64,000 bases of DNA, taken from Paenibacillus sophorae (GTDB lineage: Bacteria > Bacillota > Bacilli > Paenibacillales > Paenibacillaceae). The notes under the pieces are model-generated. The model saw nothing but the letters and a program-made list of their open reading frames with translations. It was not told the DNA's origin and searched no databases. Location of the stretch: contig NZ_CP076607.1 of assembly GCF_018966525.1 (NCBI RefSeq), positions 2,294,001 through 2,358,000 on the forward strand. The letters are read 5' to 3'. Each line of letters starts with the position of its first letter. Position 1 is the first letter of the stretch. The position numbers and the translations under genes were made by a program. Positions 49,066 through 58,530 of this stretch are shown piece by piece.

Positions 49066-50028
49066 ATGAAACCAAAAGCGCTTGTATACAGCAAACTACC
49101 CGAAGAAGTATTGGAATACGTAAGGGAGCACTGTGAAACGTCCAGTTTCGATGCCCCGGACAACACACCCGGCTCCCCTTTTACGGAAGCGCTGAAGGAT
49201 GCGGAGGGACTGCTCGGGGCGGGACTGAAGGTCGATGCGGCATTTCTGGACCGTGCCCCCCAGCTGAAAATCGTGAGCAATATTTCCGTTGGATACGATA
49301 ATTTAATTATTCCCGAAATCAGCCGACGCGGAATAATGGCGACCAATACACCGGGAGTTCTGAACGATACGGTAGCCGATACTATTTTCGGTCTGCTGGT
49401 GGCAACGGCGCGCCGGATGCCGGAGCTGGACCGTTATGTCCGGAACGGGCAGTGGAAGGATTCGAGAGATGACGTCCAGTTTGGCCTTGATGTGCATCAT
49501 AAAACCCTTGGCATTATCGGACTTGGCGGTATCGGAGAGAAAATCGTTCAGCGCGCCCGGTTCGGATTCGATATGGATATTATTTATCATAACCGTTCGC
49601 GCAATCCCAAGCTGGAGGAACAGTACGGTGCGGTTTACCGCACACTCGACGAGCTGCTGGTGGAGGCGGATTTTGTGTGCCTCATGACGCCGCTAACGCC
49701 GGAGACCCGGGGGATGATCGGCGAACGCGAGTTTAAGCTAATGAAGAAGAGCGCTATTTTTATAAACGGATCAAGAGGGGCCACAGTCGATGAAGAGGCG
49801 TTGATCGAAGCGCTGCACAGCGGAACAATCTGGGCGGCAGGTCTGGATGTGTACGTGCAGGAGCCGCTTCCGGACAATCATCCGCTCCTTTCGCTCGATA
49901 ATGCCGTTCTGCTGCCGCATATCGGTTCGGCTACACGGGAGACTAGGCTGGAAATGGCCTGGACGGCGGCGAGAAATCTGGTGGCGGGGCTTGAAGGCAA
50001 GACGCCTCCGAATCTGATTCAGGCATAA
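49066..50028 (+). CDS. D-2-hydroxyacid dehydrogenase (glyoxylate/hydroxypyruvate reductase type)
   Basis: This protein of 320 residues has the NAD-binding LGIIGLGGIGEKIVQRA motif (about 144-160). The catalytic Arg is in NGSRGATVDEEAL, the Glu in DVYVQEPLP and the His in LLPHIGSAT. The N-terminal catalytic half contains SNISVGYDN. It reduces 2-oxoacids such as glyoxylate to the D-hydroxyacid. A terminator follows. Confidence 0.9.
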   Translation: MKPKALVYSKLPEEVLEYVREHCETSSFDAPDNTPGSPFTEALKDAEGLLGAGLKVDAAFLDRAPQLKIVSNISVGYDNLIIPEISRRGIMATNTPGVLNDTVADTIFGLLVATARRMPELDRYVRNGQWKDSRDDVQFGLDVHHKTLGIIGLGGIGEKIVQRARFGFDMDIIYHNRSRNPKLEEQYGAVYRTLDELLVEADFVCLMTPLTPETRGMIGEREFKLMKKSAIFINGSRGATVDEEALIEALHSGTIWAAGLDVYVQEPLPDNHPLLSLDNAVLLPHIGSATRETRLEMAWTAARNLVAGLEGKTPPNLIQA

Positions 50029-50047
50029 TAGAAAAGAGCAGATTGCG

Positions 50048-50094
50048 AAAGATGCCCCGAATGCCATCTGGAATGACTTTCGGGGCATCTTTTT
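50048..50094 (+). terminator. Rho-independent terminator
   Basis: The stem AAAGATGCCCCGA / TCGGGGCATCTTT closes a 16-17 base loop and is followed by TTTTT. The arms begin with AAA, so it can also act for the convergent gene. Confidence 0.7.
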
Positions 50095-50102
50095 GGTGCG
50101 TG

Positions 50103-51515
50103 TCAGGCACGTCCGCGATGCTTGAGATAATTGACGCCGGTTCGTCTTGATGCCGTCAGAACCATCCGGAGAGCCGCGGCCCCCGCGGCTTCCGCAATCC
50201 GTTCTTCCTCGATATGCACGAGTCGTCCGTCTTTCACGACAATCCGTCCGCCGACGACCGTCATATCCACGTTCTGGCTGATACCTGTCACGACGGGCAG
50301 GGCCGTGTCGTTGAACAAAGCGCCGGCATACTCCAATCGGCGAGAGTCGATCATGAACAGGTCTCCGGCTTTGCCGACCTCTAAAGATCCGATCGCATCC
50401 TCCCAGCCGAGCACTCTCGAAGATCCGACCGTACCGAGCCATAAGCTTTCCTCAGCCGTAGGGCCTGCGCTTCCGGCGGTCAGCTTGTGCAGCAGGTAGG
50501 CTTGACGCGCTTCCCCAAGCAGATTGGACGCATCGTTGGATGCCGAACCGTCCACGCCGAGTCCGACGTGAACGCCCGCCTGCAGCATGCTCCGAACGGG
50601 GAACACCCCTGACGACAGCTTCATGTTGCTGCTCGGACAATGGGCGACCCCGCAGCCGCAGGCGCCCATCCTGTGTATTTCATCGCCGCTAAAATGGATG
50701 CCGTGCGCGTACCACACATCGCGGCCGATCCATCCCGTCTTCTCCATGTATTCCAGCGGACGGAGCCCAAGCTTCGCCAGACAGAAGTCTTCCTCATCCT
50801 TCGTCTCGGCCAGATGGGTATGCATCCGAACGCCGTAGCTGCGTGCCAAGCGGGCGGATTCCCGCAGCAGATCTTCGGACACCGAAAAAGGCGAGCAAGG
50901 CGCGACACCGACGCGAACCATGGCAAACTTGGAGGCGTCATGATAGGTTTCTATAACCCGGCGGGTGTCCCTTAGAATGACCTCGGCCGACTGTGTCACC
51001 TCATCCGGCGGAAGCCCTCCTTGCGACCTGCCAAGATTCATTGAGCCCCGCGTCGGGTAAAAACGGATGCCGAGCTCTCCGGCGGCGCGGATTTCTTCAT
51101 CAATCAACTCTCCGCTGATTGCGTCCGGAAAACAGTAAAAGTGATCAGAAGCGGTCGTGCAGCCGGTCTTGAGCAGTTCGCCCAAACCAACCATTGCGCT
51201 CAGATATACATCCTCCGGCCGCATATGGCGCCAAATCTCGTACAGCGTCAGCAGCCAGTCGAACAGCTCGCAGTCCTGAGCCCACGGGATGTTCCGGGTG
51301 AATGTCTGATATAAATGATGGTGGGTGTTGATCAGCCCCGGATAAACGATCTTTCCCGATGCGTCAATGACGGTGTCGGCGTTCTCATAGGGGATGTTAG
51401 TCCCGATGGCTTTGATTTCCTGACCTTCGATGAACAGGCTTCCTCCCGGGTGACAGCGGCGCTCCGCATCCATGGTGATGATATTGCGGGCATTCTTGAT
51501 CAGCAGTGTGCTCAT
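50103..51515 (-). CDS. 8-oxoguanine deaminase-like amidohydrolase
   Basis: This amidohydrolase of 470 residues is of the ATZ/TRZ type. The metal site is NTHHHLYQTFTR (about 63-74), with further His residues in MHTHLAET and YAHGIHF and the Asp in GLGVDGSASND. The HHHLYQ form and the length match 8-oxoguanine deaminases, which convert 8-oxoguanine to urate. It is preceded by a variant purine riboswitch and a strong promoter. GGGAGG lies seven bases before the ATG. A role in clearing oxidised guanine fits both the family and the riboswitch. Confidence 0.83.
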   Translation of the reverse strand: MSTLLIKNARNIITMDAERRCHPGGSLFIEGQEIKAIGTNIPYENADTVIDASGKIVYPGLINTHHHLYQTFTRNIPWAQDCELFDWLLTLYEIWRHMRPEDVYLSAMVGLGELLKTGCTTASDHFYCFPDAISGELIDEEIRAAGELGIRFYPTRGSMNLGRSQGGLPPDEVTQSAEVILRDTRRVIETYHDASKFAMVRVGVAPCSPFSVSEDLLRESARLARSYGVRMHTHLAETKDEEDFCLAKLGLRPLEYMEKTGWIGRDVWYAHGIHFSGDEIHRMGACGCGVAHCPSSNMKLSSGVFPVRSMLQAGVHVGLGVDGSASNDASNLLGEARQAYLLHKLTAGSAGPTAEESLWLGTVGSSRVLGWEDAIGSLEVGKAGDLFMIDSRRLEYAGALFNDTALPVVTGISQNVDMTVVGGRIVVKDGRLVHIEEERIAEAAGAAALRMVLTASRRTGVNYLKHRGRA

Positions 51516-51544
51516 GCTATACCTCCCATTATTAATTGAAATGC

Positions 51545-51650
51545 AAAAAATCCCAACCGCGAGCGCAATATAGTAGAATATTGCGTTCGTAGTTAGGATT
51601 TTTACGGACCCCAGTAGAGCCCCCGAACCGATTATCGGGGTTATACGAAC
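51545..51650 (-). promoter_or_regulatory. Variant purine riboswitch (8-oxoguanine type) with terminator
   Basis: On the reverse strand the aptamer runs from 51650 to 51585. P1 is GTTCGT/ACGAAC. The core is TATAAC...GATAATCGG, CTCTAC and AACTACG, and P3 closes on CCGTAAA. The specificity base before TACG is C, as in guanine aptamers. The junction after P2 reads G-CUCUAC instead of G-UUUCUAC, so it is one base shorter with U47 changed, and L2 is also one base short. A terminator (51600-51545, six T) re-pairs AATCCTAACTACG, so ligand binding should allow transcription. Variants of this kind before such deaminases respond to 8-oxoguanine. Confidence 0.75.
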
Positions 51651-51669
51651 AACCTGTGAAGTTGCTATT

Positions 51670-51699
51670 AGTATAAGTAGAACCCCAAATAGATGTCAA
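51670..51699 (-). promoter_or_regulatory. Sigma-A promoter of the deaminase gene
   Basis: On the reverse strand TTGACA (51699-51694), 18 bases, TATACT (51675-51670). It lies about 20 bases upstream of the riboswitch aptamer. Confidence 0.7.
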
Positions 51700-51757
51700 C
51701 CATACTGCTCTTAAATGTTGTCAACAACGTTCATGACGAAACCATATTTACAATTTG

Positions 51758-51786
51758 GTGACAAAGAAAGCGCTTCGATTTATGAT
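51758..51786 (+). promoter_or_regulatory. mtl promoter with cre-like site
   Basis: GTGACA (51758-51763) and TATGAT (51781-51786) are 17 bases apart. The spacer contains AGAAAGCGCTTCGA (51765-51778), which resembles the CcpA-binding cre consensus with about three mismatches. Catabolite repression of the mannitol operon is therefore likely. Confidence 0.5.
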
Positions 51787-51860
51787 GGATTCATAGGAAA
51801 TGACTTTCCTTCAAGTCTATTGAAAGGCTTTACATTTTATTAATTTAGGGGGAAAAATAC

Positions 51861-53327
51861 ATGGCTACACTGGCAACGAAGCAATCTGCATCCGGCGGTG
51901 CCCGGGTAAAGGTACAACAGCTCGGCCGTCTGTTAAGCGGAATGGTAATGCCCAATATCGGCGCATTTATCGCTTGGGGATTAATTACCGCTTTATTCAT
52001 TCCGACAGGGTGGGCGCCTAACGAGCACCTGGCCAAGCTGGTAGGACCTGTCATCACTTATCTGCTGCCGCTTCTGATCGGTTACACAGGCGGAACGATG
52101 GTTCACGGCAAGCGCGGCGGGGTTATCGGGGCCTTGGTCACAATGGGCGTAATCATCGGCTCGGATATTCCGATGTTCCTGGGTGCGATGCTCGTCGGTC
52201 CCTTGGCCGGCTGGGTGTTGAAAATGTTTGACCGCGCGGTAGACGGCAAGATTAAAGCGGGCTTTGAAATGCTCGTCAACAACTTCTCGCTGGGCATCAT
52301 CGGCGGTGCTCTGGCTCTGGGCGCTTACACTGGTATCGGACCTTCTATTCAAGGGTTGACGAACATCCTGTCGAGCGGCGTGCAATTTCTAGTCAACAAT
52401 CACCTGCTGCCACTTGTCAACATTATCATTGAGCCGGCCAAGATACTGTTCCTGAACAACGCGATCAACCACGGGATCTTAAGCCCGATTGCTGTCCAGC
52501 AAGCAGCCAGCGCAGGCAAGTCGATTCTGTTCATGCTTGAATCCAATCCGGGTCCCGGTCTTGGCATTCTGCTGGCTTACTGGCTCGCAGGCAAGGGTTC
52601 GGCCAAGTCGTCCGCTCCCGGCGCAATCATCATTCACTTCCTGGGCGGTATTCACGAAATTTATTTCCCGTACATTCTGATGAATCCGCGTCTGATCCTG
52701 GCGGTCATCGGCGGCGGTGTGACAGGAACTTTCACCTTCCAACTTCTTGGAGCGGGCTTGTCGGCTTCCCCTTCGCCGGGCAGTATCTTTGCCTATATGG
52801 CCATGACGCCTAAAGGCGGATATCTTCCGATGTTTGCCGGCGTTATCGCAGCGACAGCCGTCTCCTTCTTAATTGCCTCGCTGCTGCTGAAGACCGTCAA
52901 GGAGAGCAAAGAAGAAATGGATCTGGAAGAAGCATCGGCCAAATTAAAAGGGATGAAAACGGCAGGCGCAGCGCCTCAAATCGCAACGGCTCAATCCGTA
53001 ACAGCTCAAAATGCAACCGCCTCCATTGCGTCCGGAAATGTCCGCAGCAAAGGCGACGTCAAAAAAATCGTGTTTGCCTGCGACGCGGGCATGGGTTCCA
53101 GCGCCATGGGCGCCTCCGTGCTAAGAAAAAAATTGCAAAACGCCGGCGTTCATGTGACGGTAGTCAATTCCCCGGTCAGTGAAATTCCGACCGATGCCGA
53201 CATTGTGGTTACGCAAAAGACACTGACAGACCGGGCAATCGCGAATAATCCGAAGGCCGAGCATATTTCAATTGATAATTTCCTGAAGAGTCCGAAATAT
53301 GACGAACTGGTTGAACGCTTGAGTTAA
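51861..53327 (+). CDS. mtlA: Mannitol-specific PTS EIICB component
   Basis: This protein of 488 residues has an N-terminal membrane EIIC domain (about 20-345) with GRLLSGMVMPNIGAFIAWG and the substrate-loop GGIHEIYFPYILMNP. A Gln/Ala-rich linker (about 370-395) leads to the EIIB domain with phospho-Cys407 in FACDAGMGSSAMGA. It imports mannitol with phosphorylation to mannitol-1-phosphate. The EIIA domain is encoded separately downstream. It is the first gene of the mtl operon. Confidence 0.95.
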   Translation: MATLATKQSASGGARVKVQQLGRLLSGMVMPNIGAFIAWGLITALFIPTGWAPNEHLAKLVGPVITYLLPLLIGYTGGTMVHGKRGGVIGALVTMGVIIGSDIPMFLGAMLVGPLAGWVLKMFDRAVDGKIKAGFEMLVNNFSLGIIGGALALGAYTGIGPSIQGLTNILSSGVQFLVNNHLLPLVNIIIEPAKILFLNNAINHGILSPIAVQQAASAGKSILFMLESNPGPGLGILLAYWLAGKGSAKSSAPGAIIIHFLGGIHEIYFPYILMNPRLILAVIGGGVTGTFTFQLLGAGLSASPSPGSIFAYMAMTPKGGYLPMFAGVIAATAVSFLIASLLLKTVKESKEEMDLEEASAKLKGMKTAGAAPQIATAQSVTAQNATASIASGNVRSKGDVKKIVFACDAGMGSSAMGASVLRKKLQNAGVHVTVVNSPVSEIPTDADIVVTQKTLTDRAIANNPKAEHISIDNFLKSPKYDELVERLS

Positions 53328-53347
53328 GGCTTGCAGGAGGGTGCCTA

Positions 53348-55423
53348 ATGATAAGGAAGATTACCGCCAGGCAGCGGCAGATGATTCAGCTGCTTCTGGA
53401 CAATCGCGAGGAAATAACCGCTGCGGAAATCGCCGGGAACATCGGCGTTAGCGTGCGAACCGTCCACCGGGAGATGGAGGAAACCGAACACATCCTTCAG
53501 GATTTCGGGCTGACATTAAGCCGCAAATCCGGCAAGGGTATCCAAATGAACGGCCCGGAAACCGGACTAGGGCAGCTCAGGCACTTTTTGCGGGCGGAAA
53601 AACCTGCGGAATATTCCGGCGAGGAGCGAAAAATATTCGAGCTGTGCTCACTGATTGAGACGGAAGAGCCGCTAAAGCTGTTCGCCTTGGCACACACCTT
53701 GAAAGTAACAGTAGCTACCGTCAGCAACGATCTGGATGAACTGGAGCCATGGGTGCGCAAATTTGGACTACAGCTCGTTCGCAGAAGGGGCTATGGCGTC
53801 GAAATCGCCGGCGTCGAAGCCGACAAGCGGCGCGCACTTTGCAGGCTGGCAGCCGAGCATCTGGATCAGTCGGACCTGGTAGGCCGGGGGCCTCAACCCG
53901 AAGGAGAGGGAAGTCCGGTCTTCCGGAAGCTTCTCGCAGCTGTCGGACAGAGCAGACTGCTGAACGTGGAGAATATCCTGTGGGATATGGAGTGGAACTG
54001 GACGGCTGAACTGCCCGAGAGTGTCTACATGGAACTGCTGCTCGGCCTGTCCGTCGCCGTGAGGCGCTGGGAAATCGGAATGATCATCCGGAACTCCGAG
54101 GATGCGGCCTATTCGCTAATGACCGATCACCGGAATATTTCCGGCGCGGAACAGTTCGTCAAGCGGCTGGAGAACGAGATGAACTTTGCGCTTCCGAAAA
54201 CGGAGCACTTATATATCGCTGAATTGTTTGACAGGGCGCAGGAGTCCAGTGCGCCAGATGATTTTGTGCATGGGGACATCGGACTGATGGGGATGGTATA
54301 CCGTCTGACGGACCAGGTCGTCAAGCGCACCGGGTTCTCGTTCCATAGCGACCGTATTTTAAGAGAAGGTCTCCTTGAGCATGTCGAGCAGGCGCTCAGA
54401 CGAATCCGCGAGGGCACCCGCATCCGCAATCCGCTGCTGGGACCCATCCGCAAGGATTACCAGTATCTGTTCCGCATTATCCGGGATGCGGTGGATGAAT
54501 TGAAGCTGGATCTGGCCGTACCCGATGAGGAGATTGCCTTCCTGGTCATGCATTTCGGAGCCTCTACGGAACGGCTGAATCAACTGAAGCGGAATGTGCG
54601 AGCGATTCTAGTCTGTGCCAGCGGTCTAAGTTCATCCCGGCTGCTCGGAGAGCGGCTTAGAAAGGAAATGCCCCAACTTGAGATATTGGGCAATGTCTCC
54701 TGGTACGAGGCGGCCCGGATGCCGGAAGAGGACTACGACCTGATCATATCGACAATCGATCTTCCGATGGAAAAAGACAGATATATCCGAATTAGCCCGC
54801 TGCTGACGGCGGAAGAGATCGACAAACTTCTGCGCTACATCCAGAACAAGGCGCCGGCGGAAGACGGAAGCTCATCTGCCGGAGAAGAAGACCCGCCAGT
54901 GACAGGGGAATCGGTTATAGGCAGATTAAGGAGCTACAAAGGACTGCTCGATGAAATCGATGGGCTGGTCGAACGCTTCCGCTACTATTCACTGAGCAAT
55001 GAAGGGATGGATCTGCAGGATACCATCGGTGCGATGTTTGATAAGCTGAGCGGCAGCGGCGTAACCGATGATCCGGAGACGCTGCGGAAGAGATTGCTGG
55101 AACGTGAAAAGATGGCCAGCCAGGTTATACCGGATACCAGTCTTGCTCTTTTTCATACACGCAGCAGCCATGTTCTCATGTCCTCGCTGACACTCTACCG
55201 GCTCCAGTCGCCGCTTACTTTGGACGGAAATACCGAGGTCAGAACGATTCTGCTAATGCTTGCCCCGAAGGTGCTGTCGAAGGAAAGCCTGGAAGTGCTT
55301 AGCGAGATAAGCGCAATGATGCTGGATACGGACCTGATGCGTCTGCTGGAGGAGAGGTCGGAGCAGGAGATCAGAACATATTTATCCGCCGAGCTTCTCC
55401 GTTTTTTCGAAAATAAAAAATGA
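53348..55423 (+). CDS. mtlR: Mannitol operon transcriptional activator
   Basis: This protein of 691 residues has the MtlR architecture: N-terminal helix-turn-helix domains (ITAAEIAGNIGVSVRTVHREM), two PRD domains (about 200-415, with His-containing YIAELFDRA and FLVMHFGAS), an EIIB-Gat-like domain with VCASGLSSSRLLGERL, and a C-terminal EIIA-like domain (about 545-690). Phosphorylation by HPr and EIIs controls its activity. It lies between mtlA and mtlF with short spacers. AGGAGGGTG precedes the ATG. Confidence 0.92.
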   Translation: MIRKITARQRQMIQLLLDNREEITAAEIAGNIGVSVRTVHREMEETEHILQDFGLTLSRKSGKGIQMNGPETGLGQLRHFLRAEKPAEYSGEERKIFELCSLIETEEPLKLFALAHTLKVTVATVSNDLDELEPWVRKFGLQLVRRRGYGVEIAGVEADKRRALCRLAAEHLDQSDLVGRGPQPEGEGSPVFRKLLAAVGQSRLLNVENILWDMEWNWTAELPESVYMELLLGLSVAVRRWEIGMIIRNSEDAAYSLMTDHRNISGAEQFVKRLENEMNFALPKTEHLYIAELFDRAQESSAPDDFVHGDIGLMGMVYRLTDQVVKRTGFSFHSDRILREGLLEHVEQALRRIREGTRIRNPLLGPIRKDYQYLFRIIRDAVDELKLDLAVPDEEIAFLVMHFGASTERLNQLKRNVRAILVCASGLSSSRLLGERLRKEMPQLEILGNVSWYEAARMPEEDYDLIISTIDLPMEKDRYIRISPLLTAEEIDKLLRYIQNKAPAEDGSSSAGEEDPPVTGESVIGRLRSYKGLLDEIDGLVERFRYYSLSNEGMDLQDTIGAMFDKLSGSGVTDDPETLRKRLLEREKMASQVIPDTSLALFHTRSSHVLMSSLTLYRLQSPLTLDGNTEVRTILLMLAPKVLSKESLEVLSEISAMMLDTDLMRLLEERSEQEIRTYLSAELLRFFENKK

Positions 55424-55439
55424 AAGCGGGAGAAACCTA

Positions 55440-55877
55440 ATGAGCATACTGTCAGAAAATAAAATTATGATGAACGCCGTCGCCAAAGACAAGTACGAGG
55501 CTATTGCAATCGCCGGCCAACTGCTGGTGGAGGGTGATCATGTCACGAAGGATTATATTCCGAAAATGCTGGAGCGGGAAGAAGTCGTATCCACATACAT
55601 GGGAGGCGGACTCGCCATTCCCCACGGAACCAAGGATGCGAAGCCTTATATCAAATCCACGGGGCTGTCCATCGCCCGGTTTCCGGAAGGTGTTGATTTC
55701 GGAGGCGACGAGCCCGCGTTTGTGGTGATCGGCATAGCGGCCGCAGGAGATGAGCATATGGAAGTCCTTACTAATGTGGCTATGATTTTCACTGAAGACG
55801 ACGCGATCGAACGGATTATGAACGCCGCAAGCCCTTTGGATATTATCGGGATTTTTGAGGGAGGCGTACAGGTATGA
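55440..55877 (+). CDS. mtlF: Mannitol-specific PTS EIIA component
   Basis: This protein of 145 residues has the phospho-acceptor His in GGGLAIPHGTKDAKPY and the EIIA-fructose/mannitol fold pattern (EREEVVSTYMG; FVVIGIAAAGDEHMEVL). It passes phosphate from HPr to the EIIB domain of MtlA. Its stop overlaps the mtlD start by four bases. Confidence 0.94.
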   Translation: MSILSENKIMMNAVAKDKYEAIAIAGQLLVEGDHVTKDYIPKMLEREEVVSTYMGGGLAIPHGTKDAKPYIKSTGLSIARFPEGVDFGGDEPAFVVIGIAAAGDEHMEVLTNVAMIFTEDDAIERIMNAASPLDIIGIFEGGVQV

Positions 55878-57061
55878 AGGCAGTTCATTTTGGAGCAGGC
55901 AACATCGGAAGAGGCTTTATCGGCCTGCTGCTGTCGCAATCGGGCTATGAAGTGACCTTTGTGGACGTGAATGAAAAAATGGTTCATGAACTGCGGGAAC
56001 GCGGTGAATATACCGTTACACTGGCCAGCGAAGGACGGGAAACGGTGACGGTGAACAATGTAACTGCGCTCAGCAGCGCCTCCCAGGAAGAGGAGGTGAT
56101 GCTGGCAGTCGCCAATGCACATCTTATAACAACGGCGGTAGGTGTTTCTGTTCTGAAGCATATCGCGGGTGTCATTGCCCAGGGTGTGGCCCTTCGGGTG
56201 GCGGACTCATCCGCCCCGCTTCATATCATCGCCTGCGAGAATGCAATAGGCGGCAGCGCGCAGCTTAAAGAGCTTGTCTACGCCAGACTTGACGAGGAAA
56301 CGCGAAGCAAGGCTGATAAAACGATCGCTTTTCCAAACGCTGCAGTGGACCGGATCGTACCGATTCAGCAGCATAGGGATATTTTGAAAGTAGTCGTGGA
56401 GCCGTTTCATGAATGGGTCGTGGATTCCTCACAAATGATTCCAGGCTATCACCAAATTAAGGGAGTCCATTACGTCGACAATCTGGAGCCTTACATCGAG
56501 CGCAAACTGTTCACGGTGAATACCGGACACTGCTCGGCGGCCTATCTCGGCTATCTTCGCGGGTGGGAAACGATCCAGCAGGCGATGGAGGATGAAGAAC
56601 TTACCGCCTCTGTGCGGGAAGTGCTCGAAGAGACAGGGGAATTACTGGTGCAAAAGCACGGCTTCGACCGTAAAGAGCATGGCAAATATATCGATAAAAT
56701 TCTGGAACGCTTCAGAAATCCGGCGCTGACGGATGAAGTGTCCCGGGTCGGGCGTTCCCCGATCCGTAAGCTTTCCCCGGGTGACCGCCTCGTCTCACCC
56801 GCGATGCAAGCTTATGAGAGGGGCCTCGGCTTCTCGGCGCTGGCAAGATCGATGGCCGGGGCGCTGCTGTTCGATGTGATGGAAGATCCCGAAGCTGCCG
56901 AGCTTCAGGCTTCCGTGGCCAAAGCCGGAGCCCGGGCGTCGCTGGCCAAGTATACAGGGATTCCGCCAGGTCATAAGATTCATGAATTGGTCCTGAAACA
57001 TTACGATGAATTAAAGCGTGTTAACGAATTGAAGCTGCTAAATGTATTAAAGCAAGCCTAG
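55874..57061 (+). CDS. mtlD: Mannitol-1-phosphate 5-dehydrogenase
   Basis: This protein of 395 residues begins with MKAVHFGAGNIGRGFIG, the NAD site of polyol dehydrogenases. KTIAFPNAAVDRIVP and FTVNTGHCSAAYLGYLRG follow, with the active-site Lys/His region around KLFTVNTGH. It oxidises mannitol-1-phosphate to fructose-6-phosphate, the last step of the operon's pathway. It overlaps mtlF. Confidence 0.95.
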   Translation: MKAVHFGAGNIGRGFIGLLLSQSGYEVTFVDVNEKMVHELRERGEYTVTLASEGRETVTVNNVTALSSASQEEEVMLAVANAHLITTAVGVSVLKHIAGVIAQGVALRVADSSAPLHIIACENAIGGSAQLKELVYARLDEETRSKADKTIAFPNAAVDRIVPIQQHRDILKVVVEPFHEWVVDSSQMIPGYHQIKGVHYVDNLEPYIERKLFTVNTGHCSAAYLGYLRGWETIQQAMEDEELTASVREVLEETGELLVQKHGFDRKEHGKYIDKILERFRNPALTDEVSRVGRSPIRKLSPGDRLVSPAMQAYERGLGFSALARSMAGALLFDVMEDPEAAELQASVAKAGARASLAKYTGIPPGHKIHELVLKHYDELKRVNELKLLNVLKQA

Positions 57062-57154
57062 TTCCAAAAGTGGCTAACAAGGTAGTGAGCAGGGTGCAGA
57101 TGGACAATTATATTAAAATTTGTGCCTTGATTATGCACATGCAAGCCACTGGAA

Positions 57155-57191
57155 AAAGCCCGTACGGACCCCTAATGGCCCGGCGGGCTTT
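57155..57191. terminator. Terminator between mtlD and the M42 peptidase gene
   Basis: AAAGCCCG (57155-57162) and CGGGCTTT (57184-57191) close a hairpin with A- and T-rich flanks on both sides, so it can serve both convergent genes. Confidence 0.6.
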
Positions 57192-57234
57192 CAATTATTT
57201 CAGCATGTGTCCCGCTTCCGCAAAGGATCATGCT

Positions 57235-58308
57235 TCAGCTTCGCTCAATAATAGTCTGCAAAGTAGTATGATCGAGTCCTTCTACCAGCTTGATCAGCAG
57301 TTCTCTGGCCGCGTCGATATCGTCGGTATGGATCATGGATGCGGAAGTATGAATATACCGCGAGCAGATGCCGATCACGGCGGAGGGAATGCCGATTCCG
57401 CTTACGTGAACCTGGCCTGCATCCGTCCCGCCCTGGGAGACAAAATACTGATACTTGATCCGGTGTGTATCTGCCGTATCCTGTACATATTCCAGCATCC
57501 CGCGATGGGTAATCATCGTTGGATCAAAGATGCGCAGCAGCGCGCCATCGCCAAGCCGCCCGAACGCCTTCTTGTCCCCTGTCATGTCCGAGGCGGCACT
57601 TGCGTCAAGTCCGAAGAAAATATCCGGCTGAAGAAGGTTGGCCGACGTTTGCGCACCCCGCAGGCCGACTTCTTCCTGTACGGTAGCGCCGGCAAAGACG
57701 GTGTTCGGCAGCTTTTTACCGCTGAGCGCCTTGACCAGCTCAATGGCAAGCCCGACGCCGTAACGGTTGTCCCATGCTTTGGCCAATATTTTTTTCGGAT
57801 TGGCAAGCGGGGTAAAGGGACAGACGGGAACGATCTGCTGGCCGAGAGCAGCGCCGAATTCCATCGCTTCCTCGCGGCTTTCCGCGCCGATATCGATGAA
57901 CATCGATTTGATGTCACCGCCCTTTGCGCGCTCTTCCTGGCTGAGCAGATGTATTGGCGTACTGCCGACGACACCCGTAATCGCCCCTTTAGGCGTAATA
58001 ATTTGCAGCCGCTGGGAGCTGACCGCCGAAGCCAGCCAGCCGCCAAGCGGCTGAAAACGGATCATTCCGTTATCGGTTATTCCGGTAACCATAAAGCCTA
58101 CTTCGTCAAAATGGCCGGCTACCATAATTTTCGGCCCGTTAACATCGCCGCGAAGCACACCGAACAGGCTGCCGAGACGGTCATGGACAAATTCATCGGT
58201 ATACGGAGCCATGGCTTCTTTTACAAGCTTGCGCAGTTCACGTTCGAAACCGGGGGCGGAAGGTAATTCGGTAAGGGTTTTGAACATATTAAGTGTTTCC
58301 TGGTTCAT
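57235..58308 (-). CDS. M42 family metallopeptidase (glutamyl aminopeptidase-like)
   Basis: This protein of 357 residues has the M42 metal ligands: His-Asp in VAGHFDEVGFMV, the bridging Asp in KAWDNRYGVGLAIEL, the catalytic Glu pair in ATVQEEVGLRGAQ, Asp in FFGLDASA, and His in YIHTSASMIHTDD. The family forms dodecameric aminopeptidases in the cytoplasm and includes FrvX/YsdC. It is monocistronic and convergent with mtlD. Confidence 0.92.
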   Translation of the reverse strand: MNQETLNMFKTLTELPSAPGFERELRKLVKEAMAPYTDEFVHDRLGSLFGVLRGDVNGPKIMVAGHFDEVGFMVTGITDNGMIRFQPLGGWLASAVSSQRLQIITPKGAITGVVGSTPIHLLSQEERAKGGDIKSMFIDIGAESREEAMEFGAALGQQIVPVCPFTPLANPKKILAKAWDNRYGVGLAIELVKALSGKKLPNTVFAGATVQEEVGLRGAQTSANLLQPDIFFGLDASAASDMTGDKKAFGRLGDGALLRIFDPTMITHRGMLEYVQDTADTHRIKYQYFVSQGGTDAGQVHVSGIGIPSAVIGICSRYIHTSASMIHTDDIDAARELLIKLVEGLDHTTLQTIIERS

Positions 58309-58530
58309 CTAGCCTCTCTCCTTTACTACCGTATAGTATGAACTTTCGCCACCGGGTTGTCCATTGGACCGAGGTCATAAAGGATCGGGAACGCTCCGCA
58401 AAAAAAGGTCGTCGGTCTTTGAAATATGCGTTTTGCACAGGTCTGAAGCTTACACCCGGCTGGAAGGCGGCGAATATAATGCTGTCAGGGCGTTAGAAAG
58501 GTCGGAGCCCTGAAAAGGAGCGGGAGAAGG

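Noticed and set aside
57070..58266. Long open frame of 398 codons on the forward strand
   Set aside because: It lies antisense to the M42 peptidase, whose metal-binding motifs are intact; the forward translation shows no family features and is a GC-driven shadow.
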